A stretch of 64,000 bases of DNA from Bacteroidia bacterium (GTDB lineage: Bacteria > Bacteroidota > Bacteroidia > J057), in the NCBI GenBank assembly GCA_022760475.1, contig JALEFZ010000040.1, positions 1 to 64,000 on the forward strand, given 5' to 3'. Of this stretch, positions 1 to 8,280 are shown in pieces. Made by a program: the position numbers and the translations under genes. Below the pieces are notes generated by a model that saw only the letters and a list, made by a program, of their open reading frames with translations, was not told where the DNA came from and searched no databases. Within the stretch, counting starts at the first letter, position 1; each line of letters starts with the position of its first letter.

Positions 1-330
1 AGGCATATCCCAACAATGTCAAATTCAAAAATGGACTCGCTATTTCATTTTCTAAACTAGGACAAACACATACATCTCTGGGGAATTTGGACTCGGCTCT
101 AATATTTTTTAATCAGTCTTCATTGCTTGTAGCCCAGCTTTTCGAGGCATATCCCAACAATGTGGAATTCAAAAATAACCTCGCTATTTCATATGAAAAA
201 CTAGGACAAACACATACATCTCTGGGGAATTTGGACTCGGCGCTAATATTTTTTAATGAAAGATCAAGATTAGGCAAAGAGCTTTTCGAGGCATATCCCA
301 ACAATGTCAAATTCAAAAATGGACTCGCCA
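1..330 (+). repeat. 144-bp direct repeats inside the TPR gene
   Basis: A block beginning with aggcatatcccaacaatgt starts at 1, 145 and 289, a period of exactly 144 bp (48 codons). The copies also share the stretch encoding LGQTHTSLGNLDSALIFFN. They are nearly identical in DNA as well as protein, which suggests recent tandem duplication or gene conversion. The array continues upstream out of the window. Confidence 0.85.
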
Positions 331-965
331 TTTCATATGCCAAATTGGGGCGTTTCTACAAGAGCCTGACTGATTACAAGGCAAGTCTCCAAAATTTTGA
401 AAATGCCAGGATCTTGTGGACAGAATTGGTCGAGGATGCTCCTCAAATAGTCCAATTTGAAAAATACTTATCCATGGTCGAGGAAGATATACTGGAAATT
501 CAATTGGCCCCCATCATCAAGCTAAACAAACAAATAGAAGCTTCTAGGGATAGCAGCACCACCTACCTCCTCTATGGAAAATTGTGCGACAGTGTCGAGG
601 CCAAAATGGCTATTTATCCTGAATTGGGAACTTATCTTTCTCAGTACCTAAACTCCAAAGCCTGGTACGGCCTGTTTTTGGGTAAATTTGAAGCCTCTGA
701 AAAAGACCTGAGGAAAGGAATGGCCCTGCCATTTGAGAACCCCTACCTACATACCAACCTGGCTCCTGCCCTACTCCTGCAAGGGAAATTCAAGGAAGCA
801 AAAGCAGAATACATAAAATGGAAGGATAAGCCCTTTCCAGATGAGCATGGCAAGACCTATAGAAATATATTTTTGGATGACCTGAAGGTTTTGGAAGAGG
901 CCGGGATCATTCAAGAAAAGGTAAAGGGGGATGTTGACAAGATCAAGGAGTTGTTGAATCCTTAG
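1..965 (+). CDS. TPR-repeat protein, 3' part (5' end outside window)
   Basis: The reading frame is open from the window edge (first full codon at 3) to the stop at 963-965, so this is the C-terminal part of a larger protein; the first in-frame start-like codon (TTG at 87) is probably not the true start. About three 48-residue helical repeats are visible, each with the core EAYPNNV-FKN-LAISY-KLG, followed by a non-repeated helical region ending in FLDDLKVLEEAGI and DKIKELLNP. The repeats look like long tetratricopeptide units, which act as protein-binding scaffolds. From memory, similar C-terminal tails occur on Saprospirales proteins that carry an N-terminal signalling or AAA domain, but that part is not visible here, so the role is unknown. 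A terminator hairpin follows at about 1050-1077. Confidence 0.75.
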   Translation, partial: AYPNNVKFKNGLAISFSKLGQTHTSLGNLDSALIFFNQSSLLVAQLFEAYPNNVEFKNNLAISYEKLGQTHTSLGNLDSALIFFNERSRLGKELFEAYPNNVKFKNGLAISYAKLGRFYKSLTDYKASLQNFENARILWTELVEDAPQIVQFEKYLSMVEEDILEIQLAPIIKLNKQIEASRDSSTTYLLYGKLCDSVEAKMAIYPELGTYLSQYLNSKAWYGLFLGKFEASEKDLRKGMALPFENPYLHTNLAPALLLQGKFKEAKAEYIKWKDKPFPDEHGKTYRNIFLDDLKVLEEAGIIQEKVKGDVDKIKELLNP

Positions 966-1049
966 GTAAACAAGGATAGAGGGTGGATTTTCAGGCACTC
1001 AGGCCAGGTTTCCACAAGCATGACTGTGGGGAGTGTAAGGAGAAAAATA

Positions 1050-1077
1050 AAAATCGCCCCGTTTGGGGCGATTTTTA
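1050..1077. terminator. Bidirectional intrinsic terminator
   Basis: An uninterrupted stem, aaaatcgcccc / ggggcgatttt, with a 4-nt loop is flanked by A-rich sequence on the left and T-rich sequence on the right. It therefore serves the plus-strand TPR gene and the minus-strand tRNA-Arg, which converge on it. Confidence 0.8.
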
Positions 1078-1093
1078 TTACGATATTTCGAAG

Positions 1094-1167
1094 TACACTC
1101 GGAAGGGTTCGAACCCTCAACCTCCTGATCCGTAGTCAGGTGCTCTATCCAGTTGAGCTACGAGTGC
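1094..1167 (-). tRNA. tRNA-Arg (anticodon ACG)
   Basis: Read on the minus strand, the 74-nt gene folds as a full cloverleaf. The acceptor stem GCACTCG/CGAGTGT has one G-U pair and discriminator A. The D-arm stem is GCTC/GAGC. The anticodon stem CCTGA/TCAGG encloses loop CTACGGA, giving anticodon ACG (arginine, CGN codons, normally read after A34-to-inosine editing). The T-arm is GAGGG-TTCGAAC-CCTTC. The 3' CCA is not encoded and must be added post-transcriptionally. Confidence 0.95.
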
Positions 1168-1266
1168 ATTTCCCTCATCGGGGATGCAAATATAGCGATG
1201 AATTTTATTTCGACAAACAATATTTTGATAAAATTCTCCGTCTAACCTCCCCAGGGAAAATTCTTC

Positions 1267-3375
1267 CTACCTGCGCATGGCTCCTGGATCAATCCAGTTT
1301 GAAGGCTGGGCAGTACCCGTCAACAACAACTGGTCCCTGGCTCGACTCATAGAGACATACAAGGCCGCTTTTTGCTGCCGGATGGTTTCACGCAACTTGT
1401 GCTCCCCCATGAGGTTGAAACCCTGACTGCGATGGGGCAACTTTTCCTCGCAAAGGCCTGTTAGAATTACGGTTCGAAATTCCATGCCCTTGACGCCATA
1501 AAATGAAGAAATTCTGACACCTTCTCGGTCTCCCCTATTGGCTTCAATTTCGAAATGAGGGATTCCATTTTTGTGTAGCGTCTTTTTGATCTCCTTCAAT
1601 TCCGCATTGCGGAAGGCCCCCACACAAATTTCTCTGAAATCCATTCCCCTCTCGCGAAGTTCCTTGATTTCCTTCAAAACAAAATCCAGTTCTTCCTGTG
1701 GGTTCTTGAAAAGGCGATACAAAGGTTTTTCGCCTTGAAGCAAAGAATAATAGCCTTCAAACTCATAGTTTTCTTCTTCGAAGTCTTCAAACTTTTCCCC
1801 CAGTAAAACCTTGAAGGCCGCCAAGCGAATCTGCTCAGTAGTCCTGTAGTTAATTCTCAGTTGAAAACTCCTCCCTTTTATCTTGACACCTGCCCGGCTA
1901 AAATTGAGCTTCTTTTTTCCGGTTTTTTGCTGGGGATCGCCACAAAGAAACAGGTCATTTTCTCCTTCCTCCGCCAAGGCTCGAACCAGTCGTATCTCTG
2001 CCATTCCCAGATCCTGCACTTCATCAATCAAAACATGACTAAAGGGCTTGTTTGCTCCCCCGGATTCAAGAAAACTGGACAATTCATTGGTTATTTCAGC
2101 AGGGTGAACCCAGGATCTTCTAGACAATTTTTCACGAAAACGCTCTATCAATCGAAAAACCCTTGAGCGCTCATTCCCTTGTAACCTTGGACGAGCTTTC
2201 CTGCTGACCTTTAGGTAGGCTTCCTCAGTCCTGATATCAAAGGGAATGATCACTTCCAGATACTCTTCTTTCAGAAATTCCCAAGGATAAATGTTCCAGG
2301 ATAGTTTGCCAATTTCTTGCCATAACCTATTTTCGTCTGTCTCGGGATGAACGCCTATGACTTTCTGGCTGGGATGAAGCAAAGCATACTGTTTCGCAAG
2401 AAGGAGGATTACATTAGAAATGCTTTCCAATTTCACCTTGCTGGTGTTCAAACCGAGCGCTTTGAAATGGCCTTCGAGGTTAGTTGCCAAGCTTTTGCTA
2501 GCAGTCGAAAACAGTATCGGTCGCCTTTGCATGGACGCTTCAGCCAAACGCTTGGCTCGGTGTAACGCAACGATCGTCTTGCCTGTACCGGCTCCTCCTG
2601 TGAGTAAAACGGGACCTTTAAAATCTTTATCCACCAACTTTCTTTGGGAGGGGTGCAGAAAAACCGTCCATTCTTCAAAATCTCCGCTAAAAAATCTATC
2701 GAGATCACTTTTTTGCTGAATTGGGGCAAGGTTTTGCTTGTTGTTATAGGAATCAAGGATCTTCCCAACCTCTTCCTCCCTGGCATCTACCTGGCCTTCC
2801 TTTACCCATTTTAGTACCTCATCATAGGATTCCCCAAGCATGATAAAGCCCAAGGCATCTGCGGTCAAGTCAGGCATATAGTCCCTCAGTTGCTCGATGT
2901 CATCATGAGTACGAACCGCCACAACCTTAAACATATATTTGTGCTTCACTCCCAGTTCTAATAATTGTTCCTTAGTCAATTTATTGATTAGGGTATTTGG
3001 CTTTTGCAAGGTAAAGCCCTCAGGTGGTAATTCTTTTCCTTCGACATAAGTAATATCAAAGGTCTGTGTCTTGGGAGAAAACTCCAGTTTACGGTCGAGT
3101 GCCCAGTTGTAGGCATCGTCATGTTTTCCGGCATAAATGAACAGCCAGAAATCTGAAACTTCATCTTTTAGTTTAACGAGAATTATCCTTAGGCCTTTAC
3201 TAGCTCTAATGGAGTAAAAATCGTTGTGGTGCAATTTTTCCAGTCTAATGGAATTTGTGTTGAAATCGGGTTTATCCTGGAGGCTGTGGATTGTTTTATA
3301 AATGATTCCAACACTCTGTGAGTCAAGGTTTTTTAAAGAGCGTATAAAACTACGGTGAAAGCGAAACTGATGCAT
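1267..3375 (-). CDS. RelE/ParE-like domain fused to UvrD-family (SF1) helicase
   Basis: 702 aa. Residues 1-95 resemble a RelE/ParE-type toxin fold (FYSIRASKGLRIILVK, then FIYAGKHDDAYNWA, matching the usual YRI...HDEAYxWA pattern). A linker of about 150 residues precedes an SF1A helicase core. The core shows Walker A TGGAGTGKT (259-267), Walker B DEVQD (451-455), RINYRTTEQIR (motif IV region), YGVKGMEF (motif V) and YVSMSRARDQLLL (motif VI). An ATP-dependent DNA or RNA helicase/translocase is the secure part. RNase or gyrase-poison activity of the N-terminus is untested; no antitoxin gene lies alongside, so the domain may be self-contained or only a nucleic-acid/ribosome-binding module. It is monocistronic, with the tRNA downstream. 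Confidence 0.85.
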   Translation of the reverse strand: MHQFRFHRSFIRSLKNLDSQSVGIIYKTIHSLQDKPDFNTNSIRLEKLHHNDFYSIRASKGLRIILVKLKDEVSDFWLFIYAGKHDDAYNWALDRKLEFSPKTQTFDITYVEGKELPPEGFTLQKPNTLINKLTKEQLLELGVKHKYMFKVVAVRTHDDIEQLRDYMPDLTADALGFIMLGESYDEVLKWVKEGQVDAREEEVGKILDSYNNKQNLAPIQQKSDLDRFFSGDFEEWTVFLHPSQRKLVDKDFKGPVLLTGGAGTGKTIVALHRAKRLAEASMQRRPILFSTASKSLATNLEGHFKALGLNTSKVKLESISNVILLLAKQYALLHPSQKVIGVHPETDENRLWQEIGKLSWNIYPWEFLKEEYLEVIIPFDIRTEEAYLKVSRKARPRLQGNERSRVFRLIERFREKLSRRSWVHPAEITNELSSFLESGGANKPFSHVLIDEVQDLGMAEIRLVRALAEEGENDLFLCGDPQQKTGKKKLNFSRAGVKIKGRSFQLRINYRTTEQIRLAAFKVLLGEKFEDFEEENYEFEGYYSLLQGEKPLYRLFKNPQEELDFVLKEIKELRERGMDFREICVGAFRNAELKEIKKTLHKNGIPHFEIEANRGDREGVRISSFYGVKGMEFRTVILTGLCEEKLPHRSQGFNLMGEHKLRETIRQQKAALYVSMSRARDQLLLTGTAQPSNWIDPGAMRR

Positions 3376-3548
3376 GGTGTTATCAACATTATTTAATTAT
3401 AACTTATATATATCACTACATGAAAGAACGATTTATCATGGCTTGGTTGCAAGCCCTGACATTCTTATCTAATTATACATTTATAAAAATAAAACGTTTG
3501 GGAATAAAAATATCTTGGATAAAAATGGTTTACTCTTGATCAAAAATG

Positions 3549-3579
3549 AAAATGCCCGGACAAATCATCCAGGCATTTT
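3549..3579 (-). terminator. Intrinsic terminator downstream of moxR-like gene
   Basis: Stem aaaatgcc/ggcatttt is extended by gga/tcc across a C-A mismatch, with a short loop. On the minus strand it is followed by TCATTTTT. It lies 8 bp after the stop of the MoxR gene and separates it from the RelE-helicase gene. Confidence 0.75.
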
Positions 3580-3586
3580 GTATTAT

Positions 3587-4579
3587 TTAAATAGGTAATG
3601 TCCTTAATATCAAATCTATGCAATCCAACGAACTGACTTCTTCAGCCTCTGCTTCATAATTCAGGATGACCCTGTGATTGAGTACATCGGGTGCTATGGC
3701 TTTGATGTCGTCGGGCAAAACATAGGTTCTTCCTGCCAGGAAGGCATGAACTTTTGACCCCAGGTTCAGGGCCAAGCTTGCCCTTGGAGAGGCTCCAAAG
3801 TCGATGAATTCGTTTAGGCGGTCCATCCCATAGTCGCTGGGCTTACGCGTCGCCATGATTATGTCAATGATATAATCCTCCAATTTTTCGCTCATTTGAA
3901 TCTCATCGATCAACGAGCGAACATCGTAAATATCTTCCAATGAAAACACTGGCTGAACCTCATAGGAGGCTGAAGTCTTGGCCATGCGTTTCATGATTTC
4001 CTTTTCTTCCTCACGGCTAGGATAGCCTACATAGACCTTCAACATGAAGCGGTCTACCTGTGCCTCAGGTAGGGGATAGGTACCTTCCTGGTCAATAGGG
4101 TTTTGCGTCGCAAGTACAAGGAAAGGATCGGGCATGCCGAAGGTGTGATCACCGATGGTGATTTGTCTTTCTTGCATAGCTTCAAGCAGGGCAGATTGTA
4201 CCTTTGCTGGAGAACGGTTGATCTCATCCGCCAGGACGATGCTCGCAAATACGGGCCCTTGTTTGACCTCAAACTTGCCAGTGCCCTGGTTGTAAATCAT
4301 GGTACCGAGGACATCCGCAGGAAGGAGGTCTGGTGTAAACTGGATTCGGTTAAAACTCAGGTCTAAGGATTGGGCGAGTGTGCTTACTGTAAGGGTTTTG
4401 GCGAGACCGGGCACCCCTTCAAGCAATACGTGTCCATTGGCGAACAAACCAATCAAAAGCCTGTGGATCATTTTTTCCTGCCCCACGATTACCTTCTGTA
4501 ACTCTCTGTAAAGGATCTCTACCTTCTTGATTTTTTCCTGCAAAATGTTTTCAAGGGTAGAATTTGACGAGTAACTCAT
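3587..4579 (-). CDS. MoxR-family AAA+ ATPase
   Basis: 330 aa with the start placed at ATG 4579. The frame extends 63 bp further upstream, but starting at MSYSSNSTLE gives the usual family length. Walker A EGVPGLAKT (54-62), Walker B VLADEINRSP (115-124) and the following QSALLEAMQE are hallmarks of the MoxR/RavA AAA-3 group, as are TQNPIDQEGTYPLPEAQ and the lid helices at the C-terminus. Members act as chaperone-like ATPases that activate metalloenzymes or surface proteins, usually with a DUF58/VWA partner gene alongside. No such partner is present here; neighbours are unrelated. A hairpin-forming repeat at 4651-4667 lies upstream and a terminator lies directly downstream, so it appears to be transcribed alone. 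Confidence 0.9.
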   Translation of the reverse strand: MSYSSNSTLENILQEKIKKVEILYRELQKVIVGQEKMIHRLLIGLFANGHVLLEGVPGLAKTLTVSTLAQSLDLSFNRIQFTPDLLPADVLGTMIYNQGTGKFEVKQGPVFASIVLADEINRSPAKVQSALLEAMQERQITIGDHTFGMPDPFLVLATQNPIDQEGTYPLPEAQVDRFMLKVYVGYPSREEEKEIMKRMAKTSASYEVQPVFSLEDIYDVRSLIDEIQMSEKLEDYIIDIIMATRKPSDYGMDRLNEFIDFGASPRASLALNLGSKVHAFLAGRTYVLPDDIKAIAPDVLNHRVILNYEAEAEEVSSLDCIDLILRTLPI

Positions 4580-4650
4580 ATTTATTGATAAAACCGAACC
4601 TTCCGTAAATCTAATTTTCCCCAATCTAAGTAAGTTTTTCAAAAGAGAGA

Positions 4651-4667
4651 AACAACTGATAGTTGTT
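4651..4667. promoter_or_regulatory. Inverted repeat in moxR upstream region
   Basis: Perfect 7-bp inverted repeat AACAACT-gat-AGTTGTT about 72 bp upstream of the chosen moxR start. It could be an operator or an mRNA hairpin; nothing else supports either. The rest of the 380-bp gap (4580-4959) is AT-rich and shows no ORF or RNA gene that I can recognise. Confidence 0.35.
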
Positions 4668-4938
4668 GGAAAGAAAAGATGCTCAATTGGTTAAGTTTTC
4701 GGGACAAATCATCTTTGTAAGGAAAAAATGCTTCTTAAAAAAAAGTAATAAAGGGCAATAGAACCCTGGAATCAGACATACAGAGGAGGGAAAAAAATCG
4801 CAACGAACTCATCATTCCGCAAAGTCAACTCGGAATCATATTTTTGGGCTCATATATTTTGTAAGGCTGAAAAACAAAAATCATGATGAAATTTCAACTT
4901 TTACCCTTAAATTGGAGCGATTTTGATATTTGAACACA

Positions 4939-4946
4939 TACATTTG
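4939..4946 (+). promoter_or_regulatory. Possible Bacteroidota -7 element (TACATTTG)
   Basis: TACATTTG matches the TAnnTTTG consensus of Bacteroidota promoters and lies 13 bp before the ATG of the small membrane protein. No well-spaced -33 TTTG is seen, so this is tentative. Confidence 0.35.
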
Positions 4947-4959
4947 AAATATTCGATTC

Positions 4960-5214
4960 ATGAGCGTTAAAAATGCCATTGCAACTGGAATGTTGATTTT
5001 CGGTCTTGTCCTTGCAGTCAGGGGCTACGGCAAAAAATCAGACGAAGTTATCACCGAAGAAATTCAGAACACCGAAGTGGTGGTTCGCAACTCTGAATCC
5101 CAGCACTTCAATTGGAGGGCATTCCTGGGCTTCGCAGTCGCTGGAATTGGGGTATTGCTGTATGCATTCCCTAGTCAGGATGACTTTGAAGCCAGGAGAT
5201 ATGGGGTGCAGTGA
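4960..5214 (+). CDS. Small membrane protein, unknown function
   Basis: 84 aa. Two hydrophobic segments (about residues 5-21, and about 52-70 with GFAVAGIGVLLYAF) flank a charged loop rich in Glu and Lys, giving a two-pass inner-membrane topology. I recognise no family. The start follows a promoter-like TACATTTG, and a good terminator follows at 5237-5267, so it is its own short transcription unit between two minus-strand genes. The compositional bias and the bracketing signals support a real gene. Confidence 0.6.
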   Translation: MSVKNAIATGMLIFGLVLAVRGYGKKSDEVITEEIQNTEVVVRNSESQHFNWRAFLGFAVAGIGVLLYAFPSQDDFEARRYGVQ

Positions 5215-5236
5215 TTGATATGAAATTTGTTAATGG

Positions 5237-5267
5237 AATACCTCTGCGGATGCGGGGGTATTTTTTT
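5237..5267 (+). terminator. Intrinsic terminator
   Basis: Stem aatacctc / gggggtatt (one G-T pair) runs directly into a seven-T tract, 23 bp past the stop of the small membrane protein. Confidence 0.75.
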
Positions 5268-5283
5268 GTGACTTCAGTTTCCC

Positions 5284-8280
5284 TTAATGGACAGACCTTG
5301 CCACCCTAAAGCCGGTGTTGGTAGCTTTTTCGTTGGGAGGTTGTGCCCCTCTTACAAATATGTAGCTCCTCTCCAATGGATTATCAAAGCTTCCTCCCCT
5401 TACCACCTTTCCTAATGTCTTTTCTTCAGGTAATTGTTTGGTAAAAATTGGATTCGACACAAACTCTACATTACCGAATTGTGTGTATGAGTGGTCGGAA
5501 TAATAATCCTCAACCCACTCCCACACATTCCCTGACATGTGATAGAGTCCTAATGGATTTGGTTTAACCTCTTCAGGAACCTTTGAGATCAAGTCTTGCA
5601 GCTTCCCATTTTCCTTTTTTACATTTGCATACATAGGAGCAAGTGATCTTTCATTAAACCCTGACCAGCGGTATTTGGGATACCCGTCTTTGTCAATTCC
5701 ATTTTGCCCACCCGCAGCTGCAAATTCCCATTCAGCTTCTGTTGGTAGTCGATATCCGTTAGAGGCAAGGTTAACGGAATAGCCTTTTGGGGTTTTTACA
5801 TAAGCCTGAGAAAGCCCCTCCTTTTTACTTAGCCAATTGCAGTATTCTACCGCATCGTAATAAGTGATGTTGGTGATAGGGAGCTCACCGTTCTCAAGAT
5901 TGACTGAAAGATCCCTTTTACCCTTATTGGTGTCAAGAAGGTAAAGGTAGAATTGATTTCGGGTAACCTCAGTTTTGCCTAATTCATAAGGATCTAGCTT
6001 AACCACCAATTCTTTACTAACTCCACGCAAACTTTGCGATGGTACTTTTTTATCATTCAGTATTGTCCTTCTTCCACCCAGTACAAACTTTCTTGGCTGG
6101 ACAAATGAATTTGTTGGGATATAATACTCTTCTAGCTTGTTTACCCAAGCTTTCATTTCACTTGATTTAGGTTCTACTAAAAGCCAATTGTGTACGTTAG
6201 CCTGAGGTCTATAGGTAACTGTTTCTGAATCTAGCAATTCATTAAATTCCTTAATCAATTCTTCTGCTTCGCCAGTTTGCCCCATTAAATGCATCAAATA
6301 GGTTACCCTGATAACTTCTTCTTTGGTTTTTGTTGAAGCCTGAAGTTTCTTTTGATTGTGTTCTATAAGCTGATGATTAAAATCATTTATCTCCTTCAAA
6401 ACCTCAGCCGTACGATTATATGTGAACTCAAATTCGTCAGGGTTAGAAATACCTGTTTTGGACCAATTAGCAATTTTTTCTTCAAGTCCTGCGAATATAT
6501 TTTTTTGTCCAGCAACCGTCGAATCAATGAGAAGATTTAATCTATTGATTAAGTTTTTACTTGCCACTCTTATGTTGTTAGAACTATCCTGTAATTCAAA
6601 GTATTTAGCAGCCAAAGTGAAGGTTTCCTTTTTTGTAACTTCTACTTCATTTGCAAGCTGAAAACTATCTTGTCTTAAGCGATTAAGGACAATATTTTTC
6701 TGGTCATTATTTCGAAAAATTTCATTGACATCGGCCATTGTTTGAACCAAATCTTGTTCAGCATCTTCTGCAACCACTTTGAGAGAATCATTCTGATATC
6801 TAATTTCTATGATTCTCTCTCTAATTAACTCTCTTTCCTTTTCAGCAACAGCTAATTCTTTAGAAATCTTTTCCTTCTGGTTAGTAATGTCAAAGTTTTC
6901 TCTCCGAATGGAGTTTATAAATAAACCCGAGATGATCAATGCACATATTAGGCTGACTGTGCTCCATATTAAGATATTCCTTCTTCTTTTTTCCTCAGCT
7001 TCCCGACTTGAAGCCAGGTATTCCAATTCGTCTACTTGCAAATGTTTCGCCACCCCAGCCCACTTATTAGCCTCCTTCAGTTTACTGCCTCGAAGTAATA
7101 ACTTAGGGTCTTTTGATTGAGTCATCCACAAATTCATATCCTGAGTAAAGGATTTTTCACCATGTATTTCAGTCCAAGCAGTGGCAGCCCAGTTTTCATC
7201 AAAAATTTCTCGATAGATGTTGTTGAACACCTTTAATTTTCCATTTTCTTCACGAACAAGTCCTGATAACTGCAGGAATATGTGAGCCTTATCCTTATTA
7301 TCCAATTCTACCTCCTCTCCTGCCAGGATTTTTCGATAGACCCGTAGAAGTCCTGAGATATTTTTTTCATTATCATAAATCCTGTTTTGGATATTCGAAA
7401 GGTTGGGATCACTGTTAAGTTTATGGGAACTGATATAAAGTTCGCGAACCACCTGCTCTACAGCATCGGTATTTCTGATGGTTAGTTCATAACAGATTCT
7501 TTGAGACAAATAAGGCTGCCCACCTGTCCAATACTCCACCTCTACCAAAATGTCCTCGGGGGGAGTTCCAAGACCTTCTAATCCTTCAAGAAAAGCCTCG
7601 TTATTTTTAAGGGGAATGGGTGTTAGTTTTACACCTACACCTACATTAAAGGGAGTCCGGGTATTGCTATCGATCAGTTGATCAGGCGAGGCTACTCCCA
7701 TGATACAGAAGTGAAGCCTAGAAAGGCCTTTCTTGTCACTTTCAGCGGATTTGTTAAAGGTAGCCCTCAGTGCAGCAAAAAAATCAGAAACGCTAAAGTC
7801 TTCTTGATTGATGGTAAGTAAGGAATCTATTTCATCTATGAATATGGCAATGTTATCTGTTCCCTCGGCATGTTTTATCAATACCTCGTCCCAAAATCGT
7901 CCCATTCTGGCAACAGCCGTTATTTTTTTGTTGTTTTCCCACCAATCTTCAAACTTATCCAATACGCCAACTGCATCGGCAATTTCATAGCAAAATGTAA
8001 AGTACCATTGATCTGTTTTTGCCTTTGTCCCAATTTGGGAAATTTCTACACCTGCACATTTCCAATCCTGTTCTTTTAAGGTGTCAATTGTTTTGATCTT
8101 AAGACTGGACTTGCCCATTTGCCTCGCAGAAAGCACATAACAAAACCTGCTCCGCTTTATGACATCGATTATTTCCTTATCAGCACTTCTTTCGACATAC
8201 ACCTTGGTATCGGAAGAAAGGCTTCCTCCAGCCTGGAAATAAGTCGAAACTTCTTCAGCTAAAATATCTTTGGACATCAT
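5284..8280 (-). CDS. AAA-35-like ATPase-TM-coiled coil-FGE-sulfatase-fold protein
   Basis: 998 aa. The N-terminal ATPase resembles the AAA-35 family: Walker A SARQMGKSS (51-59), Walker B AIFIDEIDSL (145-154), and the family motif TPFNVGVGVKL at about 209. Next comes the linker LLRGSKLKEANKW typical of STAND-like proteins. A transmembrane helix (about 435-456) is followed by a long coiled coil (about 460-640). Residues about 730-998 form a formylglycine-generating-enzyme/C-type-lectin-like fold (GKTEVTRNQFYLYL, YRLPTEAEWEFAAAGG, GNVWEWVEDYY, VRGGSFDN, TGFRVAR). The cysteines used by catalytic FGEs near the C-terminus are absent, so ligand recognition seems likelier than catalysis. Topology would place ATPase and FGE domains on opposite sides of the membrane. 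Its gene follows the EAD-TIR-AAA gene after a 276-bp gap. Confidence 0.8.
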   Translation of the reverse strand: MMSKDILAEEVSTYFQAGGSLSSDTKVYVERSADKEIIDVIKRSRFCYVLSARQMGKSSLKIKTIDTLKEQDWKCAGVEISQIGTKAKTDQWYFTFCYEIADAVGVLDKFEDWWENNKKITAVARMGRFWDEVLIKHAEGTDNIAIFIDEIDSLLTINQEDFSVSDFFAALRATFNKSAESDKKGLSRLHFCIMGVASPDQLIDSNTRTPFNVGVGVKLTPIPLKNNEAFLEGLEGLGTPPEDILVEVEYWTGGQPYLSQRICYELTIRNTDAVEQVVRELYISSHKLNSDPNLSNIQNRIYDNEKNISGLLRVYRKILAGEEVELDNKDKAHIFLQLSGLVREENGKLKVFNNIYREIFDENWAATAWTEIHGEKSFTQDMNLWMTQSKDPKLLLRGSKLKEANKWAGVAKHLQVDELEYLASSREAEEKRRRNILIWSTVSLICALIISGLFINSIRRENFDITNQKEKISKELAVAEKERELIRERIIEIRYQNDSLKVVAEDAEQDLVQTMADVNEIFRNNDQKNIVLNRLRQDSFQLANEVEVTKKETFTLAAKYFELQDSSNNIRVASKNLINRLNLLIDSTVAGQKNIFAGLEEKIANWSKTGISNPDEFEFTYNRTAEVLKEINDFNHQLIEHNQKKLQASTKTKEEVIRVTYLMHLMGQTGEAEELIKEFNELLDSETVTYRPQANVHNWLLVEPKSSEMKAWVNKLEEYYIPTNSFVQPRKFVLGGRRTILNDKKVPSQSLRGVSKELVVKLDPYELGKTEVTRNQFYLYLLDTNKGKRDLSVNLENGELPITNITYYDAVEYCNWLSKKEGLSQAYVKTPKGYSVNLASNGYRLPTEAEWEFAAAGGQNGIDKDGYPKYRWSGFNERSLAPMYANVKKENGKLQDLISKVPEEVKPNPLGLYHMSGNVWEWVEDYYSDHSYTQFGNVEFVSNPIFTKQLPEEKTLGKVVRGGSFDNPLERSYIFVRGAQPPNEKATNTGFRVARSVH

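Noticed and set aside
1020-1352. 110-codon plus-strand ORF downstream of the TPR gene
   Set aside because: It runs through the terminator and the antisense of tRNA-Arg and into the antisense of the helicase gene; no protein features.
1094-3400. Integrated element at the tRNA-Arg gene
   Set aside because: No integrase, no duplicated tRNA 3' end and no compositional shift that I can see in the window.
5284-6100. Diversity-generating retroelement target, because an FGE/CLec fold sits at the C-terminus
   Set aside because: No reverse transcriptase and no template repeat matching the 3' end of the gene anywhere in the window.
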